DNA from: Butyrivibrio sp. M55
Lineage (GTDB): Bacteria; Bacillota; Clostridia; Lachnospirales; Lachnospiraceae
Reading direction: 5' to 3'
NCBI RefSeq assembly: GCF_900116865.1
Contig: NZ_FPCD01000002.1
Location: 124,001-188,000 of the forward strand
DNA length: 64,000 bases
Positions within the stretch are counted from its first letter, which is position 1. The number at the start of each line of letters is the position of its first letter. This document shows, piece by piece, positions 59,018 to 64,000 of the stretch. The position numbers were made by a program, and so were the translations under genes. The notes under the pieces were generated by a model that was given only the letters and a program-made list of their open reading frames with translations, was not told the DNA's origin and made no database searches.

Positions 59018-59200
59018 ATGGTTATAGATAACAAGTTTACAAAGGAAGACAAAGATAATGCTGAGAAAACGGGAATGGAAAGCGTTTATAACTATTATAA
59101 AGGAATGTATAGAGTAGAGTGGGTTCCAAATGAGGATTTTTCTGAGGATGGTGTTGAAATTATAAAGGCTATTGAGGCTTTAATCTCAATAGCAAAATAA
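59018..59200 (+). CDS. Small conserved-looking protein of unknown function
   Basis: A 60-residue acidic, soluble protein beginning MVIDNKFTKEDKDNAEKTGM and ending in a hydrophobic helix KAIEALISIAK. AAGGG six bases before ATG 59018 supports the start. The segment ESVYNYYKGMYRVEWVPNED is Tyr/Trp-rich. No family recognised. It lies in front of a PHP phosphatase gene with an 18-bp gap and may be its partner or unrelated. Confidence 0.55.
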   Translation: MVIDNKFTKEDKDNAEKTGMESVYNYYKGMYRVEWVPNEDFSEDGVEIIKAIEALISIAK

Positions 59201-59218
59201 ATTTTGGGGTTGAAGAAG

Positions 59219-59923
59219 ATGGACATCAGAGAAAAAGATATTTTTCATGTACACACATTTCGCTGTGGACATGCCGAAAATGTTTCGGACGAAGAATATA
59301 TAAAAAAGGCAATATCTCTAGGGGCTTCGGGAATATGGTTTACGGATCATGCTCCATTTCCGGGAGATCCGTTTGGGAATAGAATGAAGTATTCTGAGCT
59401 CGATGAGTATATTAATACTCTTTTTGAATTAAAGCAGAAATATGAAAGTGCAATAAGCGTTCATATTGGTTTGGAGACTGAGTATTTTCCGTCTTTTGAC
59501 AAGGCAGGATATTACAAAGAACTCAAATCAAAAGAAAGTTTTGAGATGTTGCTGCTGGGGCAGCACATGGCAGAGACAGGCCCTGAGGAATATACTTTTT
59601 CCTGGGATAAAGAGAAGCTATGCCGTGAAGAATATATAGCCCTTGGAAATGCGCAGATACAGGGAATTGAGAGTGGATATTTTGATGTGGTTGCTCATCC
59701 TGACAGGATTTTCAGGAAGCAAAAAACATGGTCAGTAGACATGACTGAGATGGCTGATCGGATAATTGAAGGTGCCATCCAAAGGAATATTCCGCTTGAG
59801 ATGAACGAATCATCTAAGCTTCAGACTAATCATTACCGAAAAGAATTTTGGGAAAGAGTAGGGAAAGCGCAGGTTATCCATGGTGTAGATGCACATGCTG
59901 TTAATGAAGTAAGAATTATATAA
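59219..59923 (+). CDS. PHP-domain phosphatase, histidinol-phosphatase-like
   Basis: A 234-residue metal-dependent phosphoesterase. DIFHVHTFRCGHAENVSDEE supplies the first metal ligands (HxH type), GASGIWFTDHAPFPGDPFGN the next (TDH), IHIGLETEYFPSF the Glu, GQHMAETG and VVAHPDRIFRKQ the further His, and QVIHGVDAHAVNEVR the last Asp-x-His. Homologues include histidinol-phosphatase HisK, but there are no histidine genes nearby, so the substrate is uncertain. ATG 59219 follows a GAAGAAG site. Confidence 0.88.
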   Translation: MDIREKDIFHVHTFRCGHAENVSDEEYIKKAISLGASGIWFTDHAPFPGDPFGNRMKYSELDEYINTLFELKQKYESAISVHIGLETEYFPSFDKAGYYKELKSKESFEMLLLGQHMAETGPEEYTFSWDKEKLCREEYIALGNAQIQGIESGYFDVVAHPDRIFRKQKTWSVDMTEMADRIIEGAIQRNIPLEMNESSKLQTNHYRKEFWERVGKAQVIHGVDAHAVNEVRII

Positions 59924-59943
59924 AAGAATTATAATGATTAAAA

Positions 59944-59978
59944 AAGGAGATGTACACTAACTCAGTGCACATCTCCTT
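59944..59978. terminator. Bidirectional terminator overlapping the nudC end
   Basis: AAGGAGATGT (59944-59953) with ACATCTCCTT (59969-59978) plus inner CACT/AGTG forms a stem with one mismatch. The stop codon of the reverse-strand gene lies in the loop, so its last codons form the stem. On the reverse strand a T-run follows. Confidence 0.75.
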
Positions 59979-60834
59979 CTTTAAATACCTTCATCATCTC
60001 ATTGGTAAGGCTGTATTCAAGCGGCTGGAGTTCGATCTCTTGGGGAGAGAGCCAGCTTGCGAATTTTAACTCGTTGTTGTCCATGGTGATTTCGCGGCTT
60101 CCGGTTACTTCGCAGAAGAAGCCTACGAGGATATCGCTTGCGATGCCCCATGGCTGTGACTTGTAGTAGCGGATGTTGGTTACATGGATGCCGGCTTCCT
60201 CCATGACTTCACGGCTTACGGTTTCTTCAAGAGTTTCACCGATTTCTGTGAAGCCCGCAACTAGGGCGTTGTGGCCGTAGCCGACTTTGTATCTTGTAAC
60301 AAGGAGTTTATTGGCTTCCTTGTCGATTACGCCGATTATCACAGCGGGATTTATTCTGGGATAGATTATGTTGCCGCATTTGGGGCAGATCATTGCGCGC
60401 TCTTTTTTAGAGTGTTCGTTTTCTGCACCGCACTTTCCGCAGAATTTGGTGACCATATACCATTCGGCAAGCTGATATGCCGTAAAGGATGCATAGACGT
60501 AAGTTTGCGGATAGTAGTAGATGCTTCTGAAATCTCTTAGGTTGTAAAAGTCATAAGATGATACTTCAGAAGAGTTCAGGAAGTCCTTGTTTTCTGAATC
60601 ATTCAATAATAGAAAGAAATCCTCGTCATCAATACTGAAAAGATAAGTGAGTTTTTCTTTTTCAATAGTTTTAAAATCCTTTAATCGTGGAAAAGAAATC
60701 TCTTTGGTTGCGCTGTCTAAGCGACCTAAGAGATTTTTTTTATCCGAAAAGACTAAGATTATTGAGTTTTCGTCCGCAATTTTTGCCGGATCGTAGTGAT
60801 TGTTAAGATGTGCCGGTGCAATATCCTGTATCAT
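59962..60834 (-). CDS. nudC: NAD(+) diphosphatase
   Basis: A 290-residue Nudix hydrolase that splits NADH/NAD to NMN and AMP and can remove NAD caps from RNA. The zinc ribbon FCGKCGAENEHSKKERAMIC and CPKCGN gives four Cys ligands; the Nudix box reads GFTEIGETLEETVSREVMEE AGI, with the SQPWGIASDILVGF (SQPWPFPxS-like) motif that identifies NudC just after. The N-terminal 120 residues are the diverged NudC N-domain. No operon partner; its end shares a terminator with the PHP gene. Confidence 0.93.
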   Translation of the reverse strand: MIQDIAPAHLNNHYDPAKIADENSIILVFSDKKNLLGRLDSATKEISFPRLKDFKTIEKEKLTYLFSIDDEDFFLLLNDSENKDFLNSSEVSSYDFYNLRDFRSIYYYPQTYVYASFTAYQLAEWYMVTKFCGKCGAENEHSKKERAMICPKCGNIIYPRINPAVIIGVIDKEANKLLVTRYKVGYGHNALVAGFTEIGETLEETVSREVMEEAGIHVTNIRYYKSQPWGIASDILVGFFCEVTGSREITMDNNELKFASWLSPQEIELQPLEYSLTNEMMKVFKEGDVH

Positions 60835-60909
60835 AGCATTTACCTTATATCATAAATGATGTTTATTATGTGTTAAACAGCTTCACTAAAAGCATAAAGC
60901 CGCGCCGTA

Positions 60910-61803
60910 TTACGGAATGAGGTTGTGCGAGTACAAACTCTGGTACTCCTTCGGCGACATACCGTACTCTTTTTTAAATGCTTTAAAGAAACTTGAATAG
61001 TCCCTAAAGCCGAATTTCTCGTATGTTCCCGTGATGCTTGCTCCGCCGGTTATAGCGTTTCGGCATTCATCGAGACGCTTTTTTATAATATACTGATGGA
61101 GCGAGACGCCGAGCGTATCCTTGAACAGATGGGCAACGTAGTATTTGCTTATAAAGAATTTGCCCGCAATATCGTCAAGTGTGAGCGATTCCTCAATATT
61201 TCCTTCGATGTATGAAATGATATTCTGGAAAAGAGTAAGCTCATCGCTTGAGTTCTTCATGTTTTCTTCGTCGTAAACGATTCTGTTGATTGTAAGGATG
61301 AGGTCGCACAGGCACAGGTGTATAAAGGCCGAGCTTCCGTATCTTTCGCTCGATACTTCTTCGAGAAGACGAAGGAATTTCGACTCGATCATATGGAACT
61401 GGGCGGGAGTCATGTGATATATGTACTTGTGGAATGCTTCCGCTTTCTGAATCAGATACATATAGTCAACGGATTCCTGCATGAGCCTGTTACAGCAGCT
61501 CTTGCTTATCCAGAAAAGGAAACGTCTGTAGTTCGCTTCGGGATTGTTCATAAGGGCGTGATGCATGATTCCGGGAGGAACCAGCATGAGGTCGCCCGGA
61601 GACATCTTGTATCTTGATGCCACTCCCTCTGCGTTGAATATTTCCATGGTGACATCGCCCTCGATGAAAAGGTAACATTCATAGTAGTCGTGGGCGTGTG
61701 GTTTCAAGGTATTGAAGTTCTTGTCAGAATAGTAGTAAACCTCGAAATCCGAAGACACCATGTATTGTCTTGTGTTAAAGGATGATCTTAATTTGTTTTT
61801 CAT
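60910..61803 (-). CDS. AraC-family transcriptional regulator
   Basis: A 297-residue regulator. N-terminal cupin-type sensor domain: VYYYSDKNFNTLKPHAHDYY, VTMEIFNAEGVASRYKMSPG and DLMLVPPGIMHHALMNNPEA, the usual sugar-binding pocket. C-terminal AraC domain with two HTH units (LDDIAGKFFISKYYVAHLFK and TYEKFGFRDYSSFFKAFKKE with YGMSPKEYQ). It diverges from uxuA across 167 bp, which strongly suggests control of hexuronate catabolism by a uronate-derived effector. Confidence 0.92.
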   Translation of the reverse strand: MKNKLRSSFNTRQYMVSSDFEVYYYSDKNFNTLKPHAHDYYECYLFIEGDVTMEIFNAEGVASRYKMSPGDLMLVPPGIMHHALMNNPEANYRRFLFWISKSCCNRLMQESVDYMYLIQKAEAFHKYIYHMTPAQFHMIESKFLRLLEEVSSERYGSSAFIHLCLCDLILTINRIVYDEENMKNSSDELTLFQNIISYIEGNIEESLTLDDIAGKFFISKYYVAHLFKDTLGVSLHQYIIKKRLDECRNAITGGASITGTYEKFGFRDYSSFFKAFKKEYGMSPKEYQSLYSHNLIP

Positions 61804-61819
61804 AATAAATACATAATAA

Positions 61820-61901
61820 ACACCTGTGGCAATTTTTGCAAGGTGTGAAACAAAATATTCAATTCTAATTTTTGCCCTAAAAAGTTATTGTATACGTATA
61901 C
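61820..61901 (+). promoter_or_regulatory. Two dyads between the AraC gene and uxuA
   Basis: ACACCT (61820-61825) / AGGTGT (61841-61846) with inner GCAA/TTGC lies 17 bases upstream of the AraC start. GTATACGTATAC (61890-61901) is a perfect 12-bp palindrome, in the context TTGTATACGTATACGAA, about 70 bp upstream of uxuA and a likely regulator binding site; it resembles operators of GntR/LacI-type uronate regulators, though no such gene is in the window. Confidence 0.5.
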
Positions 61902-61970
61902 GAATTATTAACGTTCGGAAACTGTTTTATTTAATTAGATTTTATTCGACGAAGGGAGTACTTAGTATCA

Positions 61971-63047
61971 ATGGAAATGACACTTCGCTGGTATGGCAGC
62001 AAATATGACACTGTTAAGTTATGGCAGATCAGACAGGTTCCCGGTGTAAAGGGAGTTATCACAACTCTTTACAACAAGCAGGCCGGTGAGCTCTGGGAGC
62101 AGGACGAGATCAAGGCATTAAAGAACGAAGTTGCAGCTGAGAATATGCATATTGCAGGTATCGAGTCTGTTAATGTATCAGATGCCATCAAGGCAGCTAC
62201 ACCTGAGAGGGATCAGCATATAGATAATTACATCAAGACACTTGAGAACCTTGGTAAAGAAGATATCCACATGGTATGCTACAACTTCATGCCCGTTTTT
62301 GACTGGACAAGAAGTGAGCTTGCCAGAAAGAGACCCGATGGTTCAACGGTTCTTGCTTATACACAGGAAGCAATCGATGCTATCGACCCTGAGAAGATGT
62401 TCGAGTCACTTGCAGGTGACACAAACGGAGCTGTTATGCCCGGTTGGGAGCCTGAGCGTATGGAGCACGTTAAGGAGCTCTTTGAACTCTACAAGGGAAT
62501 CGATGAAGAGAAGCTTTTCGAGAACATCGTATATTTCTTAAAGGCAATCATGCCCGTATGTAACAAATATGATATCAAGATGGCTATCCATCCCGATGAT
62601 CCTGCATGGTCTGTATTCGGACTTCCCAGAATCATCAACAATGAGAAAAACATCCTTAAGCTTATGAAGGCTGTAGACGATGTACACAACGGTGTTACAT
62701 TCTGCTCAGGTTCATACGGAACAAGTCTTGAGAACGACCTTCCTCACATGATCAGAGCACTTGAGGGAAGAATTCACTTTGCACACGTTCGTAACCTTAA
62801 GTTTATCTCACCTACAAACTTCGAGGAGTCAGCACATCTTTCATCTGACGGAACATTCGATATGTATGAGATAGTTAAGGCTCTTTACGAGACAGGATTT
62901 GACGGACCTATCCGTCCCGACCACGGAAGAATGATCTGGGGAGAAGTAGCAATGCCCGGATACGGTCTTTATGACAGAGCACTCGGAGCAACATACATCA
63001 ACGGTCTCTGGGAGGCTATTGAGAAGTCACATCAGCGTGGAATTTAA
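61971..63047 (+). CDS. uxuA: Mannonate dehydratase
   Basis: A 358-residue enzyme that dehydrates D-mannonate to 2-keto-3-deoxygluconate in the glucuronate pathway. Family blocks: EMTLRWYGSKYDTVKLWQIR, VPGVKGVITTLYN, YNFMPVFDWTRSELARKRPD, the metal-site strands KMAIHPDDPAWSVFGLPRII and FCSGSYGT, and PIRPDHGRMIWGE with the conserved His. Length matches UxuA (about 360-395). GGGAG precedes ATG. It is followed, 50 bp on, by a mannitol-dehydrogenase-family gene that would supply the mannonate. Confidence 0.95.
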   Translation: MEMTLRWYGSKYDTVKLWQIRQVPGVKGVITTLYNKQAGELWEQDEIKALKNEVAAENMHIAGIESVNVSDAIKAATPERDQHIDNYIKTLENLGKEDIHMVCYNFMPVFDWTRSELARKRPDGSTVLAYTQEAIDAIDPEKMFESLAGDTNGAVMPGWEPERMEHVKELFELYKGIDEEKLFENIVYFLKAIMPVCNKYDIKMAIHPDDPAWSVFGLPRIINNEKNILKLMKAVDDVHNGVTFCSGSYGTSLENDLPHMIRALEGRIHFAHVRNLKFISPTNFEESAHLSSDGTFDMYEIVKALYETGFDGPIRPDHGRMIWGEVAMPGYGLYDRALGATYINGLWEAIEKSHQRGI

Positions 63048-63096
63048 ACATAAGCTTTGTTATATGGGATAAAGGATAAAGCGGAAAGGGTTAACA

Positions 63097-64000
63097 ATGA
63101 AATTAAATGCTAATAGCGTAGCAACAGATAGCACTTGGAAAGAGAAAGGATATTATCTCCCTACTTTTGACAAGGAAGACATGATAAAGAAGACAGTTGA
63201 GGCACCTGAGTGGGTACACTTCGGAGCAGGAAACATCTTCAGAGCTTTTCAGGCTAATCTCGCTCAGAGAATGCTTGATGGCGGAATGAACGACAAGGGA
63301 CTTACAGTAGTAGAGGGATTTGATTATGAGATCATCGAGAAGATGTACAGACCTCATGACAATCTTTCACTTCTTGTTACACTTAAGGCTGACGGTTCTG
63401 TTGAGAAGTCAGTTATTGCCAGCATCGCTGAGTCATGTATTCTTGATTCAAACGATGACAAGGAATTCAGCAGATTAAAAGAGATCTTCAGATGCGATTC
63501 TCTTCAGCTTGCTACTTTCACTATCACAGAGAAGGGATATTCACTTGTAAATCCCGCAGGCGAGCTTCTTGCAGCAGTTAAGGATGATTTTGTAAACGGA
63601 CCTTCTAAGCCTCAGAGCTATATCGGTAAGGTTGCGGCTCTTCTCTATGAGAGATTCCTTGCAGGAGAGAAGAAGATTGCCATGGTGAGCACAGATAACT
63701 GCTCACATAACGGAGACAAGCTTTTTGACGCTGTTCATGCGTTCGCAAAAGAGTGGGCTGCAAACGGCAAGGCAGAGGCAGGATTCGTCTCTTATATCGA
63801 AGATGACAGCAAGGTTAGCTTCCCTTGGTCAATGATAGATAAGATCACACCCAGACCTGACGACTCAGTTAATGAGATTCTTAAGAATGACGGCGTAGAA
63901 GAGCTTGAGCCTGTAGTTACATCAAAGAAGACTTGGGTTGCTCCTTTCGTAAACGCTGAGGAGAGTGAGTACCTCGTAATCGAGGATAAGTTCCCTAATG
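63097..64000 (+). CDS. uxuB: Fructuronate reductase (mannitol dehydrogenase family), truncated by the window end
   Basis: From ATG 63097 (after GGAAAGGG) the frame stays open to base 64000, 301 complete codons. It reads APEWVHFGAGNIFRAFQANL (dinucleotide-binding Gly loop of mannitol dehydrogenase-like reductases), TFTITEKGYSL, KIAMVSTDNCSHNGDKLFDA (core N-C-x-x-N-G region) and FPWSMIDKITPRPDD, the conserved substrate-side segment. Homologues are about 480-540 residues, so a third or more is missing. Next to uxuA it should reduce D-fructuronate to D-mannonate with NADH; mannitol dehydrogenase itself is the alternative. Confidence 0.88.
   Translation, partial: MKLNANSVATDSTWKEKGYYLPTFDKEDMIKKTVEAPEWVHFGAGNIFRAFQANLAQRMLDGGMNDKGLTVVEGFDYEIIEKMYRPHDNLSLLVTLKADGSVEKSVIASIAESCILDSNDDKEFSRLKEIFRCDSLQLATFTITEKGYSLVNPAGELLAAVKDDFVNGPSKPQSYIGKVAALLYERFLAGEKKIAMVSTDNCSHNGDKLFDAVHAFAKEWAANGKAEAGFVSYIEDDSKVSFPWSMIDKITPRPDDSVNEILKNDGVEELEPVVTSKKTWVAPFVNAEESEYLVIEDKFPN

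Noticed and set aside
1..64000. tRNA, rRNA or prophage genes
   Set aside because: I looked for tRNA T-arm motifs, rRNA-like conserved stretches, integrases and phage structural genes and saw none that could be supported.

Overview
The window looks like chromosomal DNA of a low-to-moderate GC, Gram-positive anaerobe of the Clostridia, most likely Lachnospiraceae of the Butyrivibrio/Pseudobutyrivibrio type. This is inferred from the gene families, the strong GGAGG ribosome binding sites, the AT-rich intergenic spacers and the many hairpins; no rRNA, tRNA or other marker gene is present to prove it. I saw no rRNA, tRNA, prophage, transposase or CRISPR locus.

Layout. 1-4500: a LysR start (cut by the window edge) diverges from a redox cluster of a flavodoxin, an aldo/keto reductase, a flavodoxin-like lipoprotein, a DUF4405 membrane protein and an ABM-type monooxygenase, followed by a cupin remnant and a YitT protein. 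4560-12220: accessory island with an HTH/RhuM-Fic module, two P-loop kinase-like proteins, regulators, a structured leader RNA region, a tandem array of eight 52-bp hairpin units, an MmcQ-methyltransferase fusion, an AAA ATPase, an acyltransferase and an HTH-AbrB regulator. 12450-21420: an apparent operon for uptake and breakdown of an arginine-like compound (amino-acid ABC transporter, PucR regulator, RocB-like peptidase, amidinotransferase-fold hydrolase, aminotransferase, 2-hydroxyacid dehydrogenase, AEC transporter). 21411-29450: a LysR gene diverging from an oxidase operon of the HcnABC/opine-oxidase type (RidA, 2Fe-2S protein, FAD/4Fe-4S protein, BFD-like protein, DAO-type flavoenzyme), a P-II-like protein, an APC permease and an ornithine-cyclodeaminase-family enzyme.

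29750-36900: an antimicrobial-defence block (MATE pump, BceRS-like two-component system, BceAB-like ABC transporter, erythromycin-esterase-like protein). 37100-46400: a DUF3431-like protein, a coiled-coil protein of unknown function, an MFS permease, a membrane-anchored MerR regulator with a textbook 19-bp-spacer promoter, a repeat-rich intergenic stretch, a second two-component system whose kinase start carries a 42-bp duplication, a GT-B glycosyltransferase and a lipoprotein. 46430-54900: chemoreceptor, membrane XRE regulator, a very long inverted repeat, coaBC, glutathione peroxidase, a Phd/RelE-type pair with a frameshifted toxin, and an ECF S component beside coaX. 55000-64000: FNT channel, lipase, macrodomain protein, GH25 lysozyme, PHP phosphatase, NudC, and an AraC regulator diverging from uxuA and a uxuB-like gene that runs off the end.

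The strongest unexplained signals are non-coding: the 52-bp hairpin array (8515-8930), the long inverted repeat (49468-49725), the roughly 130-bp repeats plus nested hairpin before the second two-component system (41812-42247), the four-hairpin region with a dispersed 18-nt core (29493-29653; core also at 36971 and 49771), and the leader region at 7617-7865. All repeat alignments, spacings and pairings were made by eye; no database or folding program was used.
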